From: Mesaphorura yosii
Lineage: Eukaryota > Arthropoda > Collembola > Poduromorpha > Tullbergiidae
Direction: 5' to 3'
Length of the DNA: 64,000 nt
Assembly (NCBI GenBank): GCA_009869945.1
Contig: WIXG01000012.1
Span: 310,001-374,000, forward strand
This document shows positions 15,401 through 27,152 of the stretch, piece by piece. The position numbers and the translations under genes were made by a program. Each line of letters begins with the position of its first letter. Within the stretch, counting starts at the first letter, position 1. The notes under the pieces are model-generated. The model searched no databases. It saw nothing but the letters and a program-made list of their open reading frames with translations, and had not been told where the DNA came from.

Positions 15401-18400
15401 TGAGTTTAGTACTAGCTTACAATATCAGCAATCTGGTGCGGCATGGCACATAGAAACAGAGAATTAGTGGAGTAAGAAACATATGTTTCGAATTGAGTGT
15501 GATGAAAAACAAGCGACAATCCGCAGCCTTGCCTTGCCGCGTCGTGATAAATATCCATTATTATTATTGCCCATCGCCTGTCCGCCTAAAGGGATCAAAG
15601 CCATGAGTCATCACATCAACAACGCAGAGCAGCGTAGAAATGCACGAGATCACAATTTGTCCTCAGACTCACAGCACGAAATGAAATTGATCTCCTCAAG
15701 CTCGAAGGAAAACACAGAATAACGGCAAAACGAAAATTTAACATAATTAAATGATCAAAAAGCCATTTTGAGCACACAACACAAGCAAGTGTGGGTGCAG
15801 CGAATAAATTGATGAGTCGTGGCGGTCGTGATGAGCGAACCAAAGCCAAGACGCAAGTCAAGTCAAGCACTCATTTACAAGACCCACAGCCAAAGCAAAT
15901 CATTCATCTCATCAACGCAACTCTTAAAGAAAGGAATCATGATGAGTCATTTTGGAAGACACCAAGAAACAATGCACGAGTCAGAGCGTAATGCGCAAGC
16001 CATATTTTGTCTGATAGCTTCACCGTGACATTGGGATTATTTCACAGCCAACGGTGGAAGTAACTGTCATCATGCTTGTACGCGAGGCGAAACCGTCGTG
16101 TTCGTGCCAGCGAAAAGATCGGAAGTTGGTACGCTATTCCCTATTGTTAAATTACATATTCCCTGACCACTGATCCATAAACACAGCGCGATGCAAAGAA
16201 ATTGGCCAGAGTAAATTGTTGCCTTCTTGTGTCAAAATTTATTAAGTTGTGATAATGATGATGAGATTCTTCGTACGCGCGCGCACCGCGCCAGCGATGG
16301 CGACTGCGACTTGGAGGGTTGCTTTTGTTTCCCTGTGTGCGTAACTGCGATGTAGTAAATTGAAGCCTTTGCCATTGGGCTAGCCAGCGAGCCAGCTTGC
16401 TCTTCCTACACTCGAAATCGAATGCCCGTACTCGACTGCAGTGCACTTAATCTATTATTCGTCATCCCCAACTTTTATGCTGCTGCATTGTGAGTCATTC
16501 GGCACGCCACGCAACATACGCGACCTGATCTCATGATTTTATTGCATTTTTCACCCTCACCAATTTAGCGAGAGCGATTCGACTACGCTGCGAGTGCCGA
16601 GTACGCGAACGAGGATTGAGTACCTTGCCCAAGGCTTGAGTAAGGTAATCTTGAGTCCATTGGGTTGGCAGGTCTTCCCTTTTACGGTGCGGGTGCTTTT
16701 ACGCACACCTTTTACACTTGCCCATTTGACCTGCAACCTTGTAAGGTAAAAGTTGATGACGGTTAGGTGTCGGTGTCTGACGAAGACAGATGATGATGAT
16801 AACTACGAATACATTGCGACTTTGCGACGTGAACGTAATACGCAATACGCAAATTGGCAATTGTCAATTGTGGATGCGAGTGGCGAGTCAACCGTTTTTC
16901 GTTTGAAGCGCCTCAAAAGCCTCAACTCACTTCCTCAAGCCATAAGTGTTTAATTTATCATGCTGGTGACAATTCGACAGTTCTGAGAATTGGATGAAAG
17001 GAAGATTCGCATTCGCCATTCGCGAGAGTGGCAAGAGCCTCGGGACAAGTCAAGTCAAAACAAATTGCAGAACGCGTATTTCCATTTTGCGCATGAAGCA
17101 CGAAATGAAAAATTACTTCAACCTCACAAATTCCAGATTCCATTGCCAGTTTCTGGTTTCTGAAATGTCCAGAATACAAAAAGGCCTGCTTTGTCTGTAC
17201 TCAAATTGAAACAGGTAAAATACCAAAAAGGTCCTTCAAGCAGGCAGGCAAAGTACAGCACAAGAAACAAGTGCAAGAAATTCTAAATCCAAGGCAGCTT
17301 GGGGCATGAAATGAATCTTTTCAACTCAACGTCAGCGTCAGCATTAAAAAATTCCGTTTCTCAAACTCAAACTCAAACACTTGTTCAATTCTGGTCGGGC
17401 CCAAGCACTATTATTAAGCCCTCCATCGCGTATATAGTATCAACAACAATGCTAATTCCTGCATTGTTACGCGGTGAAAGGAAAACTTGACGTCGACGCA
17501 GGAATTACTGCACAAATTACAGGTGAGATGCGCATACAAGAATTTCTACTTCGTCCAAACACAACAATGGACCACGACCGAGCAAAACCAACCTACAAAA
17601 ATAACTGTACGTATTACTCAGGCTTCTGCTGCGTACACGAACGGTTTTTTCTTGTATCGTGTTATTTTGTATTACGATACGCGAGTCAGTCGCTCGAAGA
17701 TGAGCAAGTCTGGCTATTTTCTCCCCTTTTTATCAAATGTGGATGTGGAAGTTGGGGTAAAGGCAAAAAATAGTTAACGCTAACACGAAGCTCAGCTTCT
17801 TCGTCTTCATCTTTGCGCATCGCTTCCTTCACATTAAGACGAATTCTTGCCTACTGCCTTGCCTTGCATGCTGTTTATTATTATTTAATAGTCAAATTTT
17901 CTTTATGAATTATGACGGAGACGAAGAAGTGCGTGAAAAACGTATTCGGCTTCGGCAGCAGCAGAAATGTGAGTTATTAAATTACGGAGCGATGCGATGA
18001 ATGCGTCTTGAGCCCGTCTGTCTGTACAGTAATTGCAATGCCAATGCGGAAGTCGTTCACAGTCAATTAGGAGAAAAACATCGTAAAGTGGAAACATGAT
18101 CACGAATCCTACAGCAAGGCAATAAAAATAGTACAGACTACAAATAATTTGGGGGTTGGTTGTGGCTGCATTGTTGTGCTGACTGATAAACTGCGCTAAT
18201 TACACAGGAGTCATGGTTTAATGACAGTAATTTAGAGTGCTGTGCTGCTTTGTTTCTACAAATTGTGAAGAATGGCGAGACGCAAATTCTGTGAATAAAT
18301 ATTTGACTAATTATGCCAGCTAAAGCCAAACTATCGTGATAGCTCACGAACTGCAGCGCAATTTCGACAATTCGCAATGCCGCTTCGCTGCCGATTTCCA

Positions 18401-21400
18401 ATTTGATTCGAACTCGAGAACGCGATATCAAAATCGACAATACTCGAAAGGTAGAGGATGCAAAGCAGAATCGACATTTGGCGCTAAAAGAAACGATGAC
18501 AGATTTACGATTTGCAAGATGCAACGCGAGTGCGAATAAACTATGGCCTAACGTCTAACATCTATGTTTACACAAGACCATGAACCACGAGCTATGTTAA
18601 AGTTAAAGTGCAAAGTTATAAAAGGTATTTTCGTTTCCTGTCGGCAAATGGGTGTCAGACCCCAGGCATGAGCCAGTGCCGTGCTGGGGCTCACAAAATG
18701 ACTCACGAGACGCCAAAAGTCAACTGACAATTCAGAGTTGAGTAGAATTCAGTGCAAAACGCAATTGACAGTTTAATGTTACTCACATCCGCCAGGCCAC
18801 AAATTACTGCTATCGTAAAACTATCTGAATCGGTATCTCTGGAATTATTATCATCATCCCATTCAAATCCAACTGCCAACTGACACTGATACATTATTAA
18901 CATTAATATTGTGCGTTTGAATCCTGGTTAAGGACGAATCAATTTCAAAATGCAAAACGAAAAACCTCATCTCATAAGTCATAAACACTTGTTAATAAAC
19001 AACCAATTTAGATTAACGTTTAAGGCGACCAAGGTTAAATACTTAGGTCCATGCTTGGACTTTAAGCTTAAAGCTCACCTGACCTTTTTATTTCGACATC
19101 ACTACTCAATCGCGGATCGAATTCAATCTGTATTGATTTCAGCATCGACAAATCAAACCCACTAAGGATCAAGTCAAAACAAATGACGTGTCAACAATCT
19201 AAGCCTTAATACCGCAAGCGTACAAATTACAATGACCTCTGATCTCTTTCCCATTTGAGCCTGAGTACAGTACAGTAAATGACGGATGTGTGAAAGTTTA
19301 TGACATTAAAAGGTTAGCACTTTAAACCTCCCCACAACAATGCCGGCAATGCAATGTTTATATCAATATCAACATCAACATCAACAAGAGAATAAGAGAA
19401 AATTGCTCCGAGAATTTCAGCTTGTGAGCCAATTTAGACCCCAGCAAGCAGTCAGCCAGCCCAGCACTTCGCAGAAAAGCAATACAGAAAGCAACAGCAT
19501 GTGAATGTGGCGAATTATCAGACGATCAAATGAAGTTGATAGTTGAAGCTTCACAACAATTCAAAATACTCAAGCAATGCAATGGAGGAAGTAATGTAAA
19601 GTGAAGGATGTCTGTCATTATTAAATTCCCATCCCACGAGCAGAGCATGTATGCAAGTTATTTCTACCGACCGAGACCGAGACCATTGACGTTGTAGAAG
19701 TTGAATGAAGTGCAATACGCACGTGGTAAGGCACAGTCAGAAGTTAACCAGAACGAATGTCGAGTGTGTGCCGCTATGCTGATGCTGAGTTGATTGCTGG
19801 TTTGGTATTATTCTGTCGGACAGCTAATTTTGTGCCACATCTTGTCATTCGCCATTCGTGCTGATCGAGACACTTGACTAGACTAGACAGTAGACTAGAA
19901 TCCCATTTGCCAATTCAGCTGCAACGTGAACGAAACCACAACAATCGCGGGAGTTACGTTATTGAATGGCTGCGGACAGCAGATGCATTTCATCGTGATT
20001 CTTGGCTTTGGTTTGGTTTATTTTACGACAGGAAATTCATTCAAAACCGCTACACTTGCTCGCTCACTGTTCTATTCTGTACAGTAATTTGCTTTGCTTA
20101 TTTACAAACCACACACTGCACATGCCTGAATAGTTTGGATGCATTTCTGAAGGAAGAAATCCCAAAATTCAGTCAGTCACTTGACAATTTGACTCTCTCA
20201 AAGTCAACACAGATTATTTTATCATAAATTTAGGCATGGCATGAAGAGGCAAGAAAAGGATTCGCGGATATAAGGTGGACAGCTTGGATTGTCATGCAAA
20301 TATAATCGGCACAGGGAATAGACACTCGTTAATCGGCGATTCGCAGAGAAAACGCAAAAAGCACAACACAACGGAAAAGCGACGAAGACGACGAATTTGG
20401 CACTTTGGCACGTGCTTTTGAGATGAGTTTGCAGTTTGTATTTTCATTTGCGTGCTGCGCTGCACTGCGCAGAAACAGAAAATAGCAATATTTTAATACT
20501 TCTTAGAAGAAACGAAGGAAGATACGAGAAATCTCTGGATTTCGTCAGCACGACGCGATGTGCGAGTAGCGAGTTTTATTCTTAGCGAAGGAGCAGGCTA
20601 GTGCCAAGCCCAAATCAATAGCTGAAGTCAAGTGTACAAATTCACACATGGCCTGATGATTGTGATGGTGGTCATGAGATCGTGATACAAAAATCACGAC
20701 TCACGCCCGTTCGATTCATTTGGCAAAGTAAGGCACGGCACGGCATGGCAGATGAAATATAGAAATTTATTGCAGATTGCAGTGACGCAAAAGAACCTTG
20801 AAACGAAAACCAAGTTTTGCATACGAGCAGAAATCACGAAACAAATACTGACGACTCAAATCAAACGATTGAATGTATAATGCAACTCAATACTGATAAG
20901 TTGCACACAAGATGCAATACTGCATTACTGCGTCGCATCATTTCATCATTTTCAAATCTGACACTCTGAGCCCACGCCAATGATCGACTTGGATTGAGGA
21001 CTGAAGACTCTGTGTCATAAAGTGTTTCATTCAATTAAAGGTTAATGGGAATACAAAGCATGCACTGTGTGATTCCAAAGCTGTGAACATCACATCCCAC
21101 CACACACCGTTGGCTGCTACAGTTCAAAGTTTAACTGCAGACCAGGGTCAAATATCAGAAATTACTTGCTGTTGCTCAAAGGTCATGCCTCATGTCTTGA
21201 ATTATGGCTCGGTTGCGTTGCGTGCGCGTGCGCTTAAATCAGCTTAATGCTAATGCAGTAACTGAGTCAGTCGAGCCAATGTAAATGTGGAGCGTGAGCG
21301 TGAGTATGTTAAATTGTGTTACATTACTAGCTTCTTATGGAAAATGGAATTTGTGGATTTGTCTTTTAATACGCCTTAATTTGAGATCTGCTTACGACGG

Positions 21401-23777
21401 CACTCGCGACTTGCCTGGCCCCTGGGTCTGTTTTGTATCATTTTCATTTCAGTGCAGAGTGTCTCCAAGTGGTAAAAGGCAACATGAACTAATGGATCAC
21501 TCAACCCATTGCTTGACTCGAATCAGAGTTAGAACGCAATAGCAGAGCAAGCAATTAAATGTGTGCAATGTAACAGTAAGAAGTACAGAACAGGCAGTGC
21601 TATCAGTTCAGTTCTTATTTGTAGTTATTACACTTATCGTTTATCGCTTATCTCATTTGTCGTCGGTTCATCATTCGGGACCAGGGCAGGACCATGATTA
21701 TGATTCACGTTTAGGTTTAGTTCGACCCGAGCTTATCTTATTTATATTTAACGACGATTGCGATTGGTTGGAAAAATCTGTTCGCTCTTTTCATTTCTAT
21801 CTCCTGCCTCTCTGATGTGTGCTATCGGCTATTCGGCTATCAGTGCTTTCTAGAATTATTACAACAGTCTCCCGCCATGGTAAATACCGAACTCCAAACG
21901 CCCAAATAAATTAAATCCCAAGCTTGTCACTAAAACTTCTCCCTACACGCTGTCCAAATGCTTCAAGAAATTACAAGTTAATTTCGTTAAGTTGTGAACT
22001 ATGCATTAGAGGTTAACATTTATGCCTATACATTTTAGTCTTGTGGTTCAGGACTCGACATAAATGCTACAAATAAGTGTAATTTTGGTACTTATGAAAT
22101 TCCCAACCTCAAAATCAGTGCTGGGCAATTTCGGTTCTTGGTTTAGGTTTGGTAAGCATGAGTAGTGAAAATTTACGTCAACGCAAACACTGCAGGCAGG
22201 CATTACAGTTTCCAGGGAAGGAGGAAGGAACTATAAAATATTTATTGCCCATTATGCAATGCAACGCAGTTGACAAATGTCACTCAGGCTGATGAGTCAG
22301 GTCAAGCCAGTGGTGGGTAACGGATAATGCGCGACACAAGTTATGAGTGTAGGATTTGACGTAATTTCATTGAATGACATTTTCATGCGGCTTGCCCAAC
22401 ATTAGAAAAGAAGGCAGGCGAAGTGACTGACAATGTATACAAGGAATTTACCACGAGCTTCAAATGACTAATTACTATTGCGTACTCCAACAATTTTACG
22501 AACTGCGAAAATGATTTACGACTCCACTCCTCCATTCAAAAGTTCATGAACCCGAATTTATTTTATTTACGTGCACAGCTGAGTGCGTTGCGTAGCATGT
22601 CATGTCAAAAGTATGATCAACCCGCTTCTGCCAACCAACTCGTGCTCTCCTCGGTCACAAATGCGAAAATGATAGGAGTCAGCCATAAAAGTCAAGTTAA
22701 ATACCGACCGACTCAGTGCTTGGCTCGGTGCAGCAATCCGTGAATGCAGAAATTCTGCATGTGCATGTCGAATGGAACTGCGCAACGAAATCTTGACTCT
22801 TGACTTTGTCCGCACACTCTTCTACGACACGAAATATAATTTATTCATTAACTTCATGCTCGGCTCGTTAATTTCGCCGACAAAAGAGGAACCAACCTCT
22901 AATCTAATTCTGCAGTGGCAGCAGGCGGTGCGCGTTCGCCGACAAAGTCCAAGCAATGTAAAAATTCAACTGCCCATCGCCATGCCGTGCTGCCTGTTCT
23001 TAGGTCTTCAGTTTTGATCTTTTACTAATGCGGCCTAAACCAAAAGGCACTTTCAGGTATTCTTAATGGCTCGGGCATGACACTGGGCAGGCACGGCACA
23101 AATCACACAAGCATGTGAAATCCTTTTCAGTCGCCCCAAATCCCCATCAGACTTTCGGGCACTAATCGACAAATAATATGAAGCAAAGTCGGGATCCGAG
23201 CCGGATCGGATTAAAGGCGCAGTGATAGTGGTCATAAAATTACAACCGCTGAATTGATGTGTCCGGTGGAGCACTACGTACCTTTCACATTTCGCAGGCT
23301 CAAATTACAGCAAGGTAAATATCAGCACGTCAATGTGGAATATGAAGAGCATCGTCTGCCTGCCTTGCTCGTCTTCTCTTCATTCATGAACCCTTTCTAA
23401 ATTTAACCACGACAAGAACAGAGCAAGAACAAGAACCAAGTTAAATTGTGCTACATTAATGTCGATACTGAATGCACGGACTCGTGGACAATGTCCGTCA
23501 TCCTTTCATTTCCAATGCAATGCAAATCAGCACAAATGCAACCTTCGAATCGAATGAAAGATGACACGACCCTTCCCTTTTGCGTGTTTGTATTTGACGC
23601 ACGCACTTGAAACGCAAAAATTTCAAGAATTCTTAGAACTGGACAGGTTAATGAATGATGATGGAATTCTTCAGTTTGATGGTTAAGAACCTTTGATTTG
23701 ATTTTTGATGGGAACTACTAGGATTAAACTGATAAATTGGTCAGGCCACTTACCCAAAGTTCAATTCCCCAACTCAT
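6450..23777 (-). CDS. Cip4: Cip4/Toca-1/FBP17 family F-BAR protein
   Basis: F-BAR, HR1 and SH3 adaptor that in this family bends membrane and couples Cdc42 to WASP and actin during endocytosis. Coding exons in transcript order: 23777-23754, 10059-9944, 8988-8938, 8707-8326, 8253-8044, 7951-7721, 7511-7390, 7318-6992, 6926-6775, 6702-6662 and 6569-6450. All junctions are GT-AG and keep phase, giving about 591 residues, normal for the family. The start exon encodes only MSWGIELW, the classic FCH opening, followed directly by [20 protein letters not shown]. The F-BAR domain spans about residues 1-260 and includes the segments [20 protein letters not shown] and [16 protein letters not shown]. The HR1 region is at about 345-430 ([16 protein letters not shown], then [18 protein letters not shown]). 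A C-terminal SH3 domain at about 525-591 has [15 protein letters not shown] and GDGWTRVRR. The stop is TGA at 6450-6452. Orthology within the Cip4/FBP17/Toca-1 group is not resolved further. Confidence 0.93.
10060..23753 (-). other. 13.7 kb first intron of Cip4
   Basis: This stretch separates the 8-codon start exon (23754-23777) from the second coding exon (9944-10059). The donor is GTAAGT and the acceptor is a TTACAG-type site. I see no other gene in it: open frames are under 130 codons, overlap on opposite strands and lack recognisable domains. It carries scattered simple sequence, such as a CAG run near 12786-12800 and a CG-rich patch near 16275-16300. An intron of this size next to 65-95 bp introns in the same gene suggests it holds regulatory DNA, which is inference. 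Confidence 0.75.
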
Positions 23778-25472
23778 GTTGCTGGTTTATTTGGGATAAA
23801 ACTCCACAAGAAGTCAAACCCAAATTATCCGAACGCAAATCTCGTCAATAGGTAAAATGACAACACTTAATTGCAGATTGTTTGATTTGATCTCGCCGAT
23901 TCTTGAAGGTATCTTCACATTTTGCAGTGGTCACATCATAAAATCTTAACTAAAATGTGAAACTATACGTGAAACACGCTCAAATCGAATTTGTACTTCG
24001 TACAACACTCAAATGTCTGAAAAATCAATCAATTCAAATTCAATGGAACTTGTTTCTCAAATTGATTATGAAATGAATTCACAAAGATTTCAACGGATCC
24101 AAACGAATCTCCAATTCAAAGGTCCAAATCCAAGTCGTAATCTTGTCCGAAATCCGGTTAAATTCCAATCCAGACTCCGAATTGTCACGTATACGCCACA
24201 ACTTTTATTTCAAATCACAATTCTTATCTTTCTCTCACCGATTTACTGATGTCGGTTATAAAAGTGGTTAAAGACGAATAAAATGGGACTAAAACAGTTA
24301 ACTTTCAATGCAACTCCGTTGTGCAGTGTTTACTGTGGTGAGTTTGTGAGCTCATGCAGCAGACTGACACTATTACTACGTACCAAGCACAATAGGATCC
24401 GCCAAGCGCCAATAACAATACAATCCCCAATGCAATGTGTAATGCTCAATGTTATGAATGCATTAGTGGGAATTGGAAACGGAAAATTACTATACAGTCT
24501 ACTAAACAGTCGAGTTGGTAGAGTTTCTCTATCAGCCAGCCAGCCAGCCATACGTTTTTACGTTACCAACTCGCATTCGCATTGTAACTGGCTTTACGCT
24601 CTCCTCTCGCTGTACTATGAGATAGAAGGGAGTTAGTTGAAGTTAGAGTAGAGTTTATAGGTGTGCATCTCAACGAGAATTTGAACGAGGAATGACATCA
24701 TCCATCCACAACAAGCACCAGAGCCACTAGCCACAAGCTGTGGCTGTGGTTCTTATGTTTTATGCTGTATGACTCAGCCGCGCCTAAAACTCTTGAGAAT
24801 TGAGATCATTCCAGCGTAAAATGCAACCAGAGAGCGAGAACTCAAGAGTCGAGAGTTCCTGGTCCGAGGATGCGAAGCGGCCTTCAGCGGTGCCCCGAAG
24901 GGCCTTGAACTAAATAAAAAAGATGGCTCTATGAAAAATATTGAAACAGCAGCCTGTCTTTCCAGATTTACTTAATTCATCAATGAACTGCTAGAAAACG
25001 AAGACCAGTTCGGGTTTGGATTCGAATTCTGACATGAAAATGTGCCTCCAATATTGTGCCGATGTCGAGAAAATTACGGCGACCGATACCTATGAATTGG
25101 TGAATTGGAATTGAGCTCGGGGCGTTTTCTGTCTGTCGTGGCAGTTGATCCTTTGCTTATTCTCGTGATCTTGTGTTTAATGCATGCATGCACGCACGTA
25201 CTGGCTGACTATTGGCAAAATACATTTTGCGAGAGCAGTAAGCAAGCGAGTGCAACGTGCAAGTGGCCGCACAAGTCAGTTAAAGTTGTAACTGCATTCG
25301 CATTGGCATTTACCCATTGCAAGTTGCACTTGATGCCGCAGATTCACACCAGAGAGCAGATTTCCCTAATCACTTATGAGCTGCTGGGTGGGCTCGTTGG
25401 CTAACGAAAGCTGCGTTAATGAGCGAGATGAAATGAATGCCAAGCGCATTGTAAAATGCAATGGACCGAATT
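23778..25472. other. intergenic region between Cip4 start and kynurenine formamidase 3' end
   Basis: No coding exon is supported. The interval should contain the Cip4 5' UTR and promoter, on the minus strand reading away from 23777, and the formamidase 3' end near 25473. No TATA box or CpG-rich promoter could be assigned. A short CAGC/CCAG tandem lies near 24535-24550. Confidence 0.5.
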
Positions 25473-26681
25473 TTATTTACTGAAGCTTTTCAAGAAGTTT
25501 ATCAGCGTGTCCCCCGCCACTGTATTCGTGTCCGCCATGTCTTCCATGAGCGTGAAATGGTCATCGTGCTCCGAGTGAATGATTTCAGTTTCGAACCGCT
25601 TCTTCATCAGTTCCTCAGCGTAGCTGATGCTCATGCGCTTGAACTCCATGGTTTCTTTGCCTCCGAAGATCACGACTATTCGTGGCTTTGGCGTTTTGTT
25701 ATCGAATAGTTTCGAGAAGGGTCTGTAAAGTGGACTTAACTCCTTGGCGGTTTCCCTAAATATTATGAATTACAGGCGAAGCTTCTTGGACAGGGTATTA
25801 GGCACATTCCCATGCTGTCAAATATACTTACTCTATCAGCTTCAGCGGATCATTGACGTATGTCGGGACAATCGGACTCAAATCAAACACTCCGGACATA
25901 AGAAACAGCCCTTCCACAGCGTCCACAATTTCTTTCTCCAAATTTTCGTCGTGTAAGAGTTGGGCGCAAAGGTGACCGCCAGCGGACCAACCGCCAAGCA
26001 CTAATTTGGCAGAAGGATACAGTTGCAGGATCTTCTTCAGGGCGAGCTTAACTTCGTCTTGCATTTCCTTGACGGAAGCTGTTCAGTAAAATTCATATTC
26101 GTGGTAAACGGCAATCACACACCTGAGATGACCGTTCATGAATCACGGTCACGAACCTTCGGGTGCCAAAGTGTACCCAAATGCCAGCACTCGTACTCCA
26201 ATTGCATGCGCATGATGCGAGAAATGACCGGATATGATTTTATTGCCTTCTTGCCAGTACCCGCCGTGAATCCAAAACAGAATCGGAGAGTCGTCCTTCA
26301 AATCGGTTCCGTACAGGTCAAACTTCTGGGCCGGCTTCTCTCCGTAAGGAACGTCGACGTTGCATTTCAAATTCTCGCGATTCTTTAGTGTTACTAGAAG
26401 AAATGGGCAATGGCAATCTTTAGTTCTCAACCTAACTGAACCAGATCGGAAGCGTCGGATTTGCTTACTGCTTACTTTTGGAACAAATCTCGACGCAATG
26501 CGTAACGACCTCATCATTAGTCCTGTCCTTATTGCGGTCCGCCTTCCACCGACTTGGAGAAACTTGGTCCTCCAATTCCTGAGAAAATTAGGATGCGACA
26601 ATTGAAATGGTGACACGAAGCACCAGAACATAGTGAATTTTAGCGTACCTGATTCGAATACGTTCTCCAGACTTCGGACAT
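25473..26681 (-). CDS. KFase: kynurenine formamidase (arylformamidase)
   Basis: Alpha/beta hydrolase that converts N-formylkynurenine to kynurenine and formate in tryptophan breakdown. Exons in transcript order: 26681-26649, 26578-26476, 26393-26157, 26078-25832 and 25755-25473, about 300 residues, the usual family length. The protein starts MSEVWRTYSNQELEDQ and continues SPSRWKADRN, like the N-terminal SPSRW segment of animal enzymes. The oxyanion motif HGGYW is at residues 88-92. The nucleophile elbow is GGWSAGGH, with Ser near residue 157. The catalytic His lies in EHDDHFTLME. The acid position, Asp in the mammalian enzyme as I align it, reads Glu here (GGKETMEF). A polyadenylation-type AATAAA overlaps the TAA stop at 25473-25475. 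The gene lies about 470 bp downstream of the SLC22 gene on the same strand. Confidence 0.92.
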
Positions 26682-27152
26682 GACGAAGACGATGAGTTGC
26701 AGAAAAACCGAAACGATCGTCAACGAAGAACTTATGAACGAATTATGTGGTACGCAATAGCAAGAATGAAGTCCAATTTGTCACTGGGGAATTACCGCGT
26801 ATTCGCCCATCTAAAAGCGAGTTGAGGTTATCTGCAGACACACAATCTACACACACTTGTAGGCTAATGTTCCATTAAAGTCAATCCAGCCTGCAGCAGG
26901 CAGGCTACGATCAGCATGTATATACATACAATATTGACGGTGATGTGATGATGAGAGTTAATGAATCGTTCGGGTCCCAAAATCCTTGACACAGTATTTA
27001 TTTACGAAATTATGCAACATTGCTCACATTTTGCTGATTTGGTGTTTGGTTTCGCTAATTTCTGAAGCCACGGACAGAGGCTTTGTTGCAGGTTTGTAAT
27101 TTATCAATGCCAATTTGCACAAATCGCGAACGGGATGCTGGATATTTGAGAT
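26682..27152. other. spacer between formamidase start and SLC22 stop
   Basis: It holds the 3' UTR of the SLC22 gene and the 5' flank of kynurenine formamidase. A minus-strand AATAAA polyadenylation signal sits at 26997-27002, about 150 nt past the SLC22 stop codon. No coding exon is seen. Confidence 0.55.
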
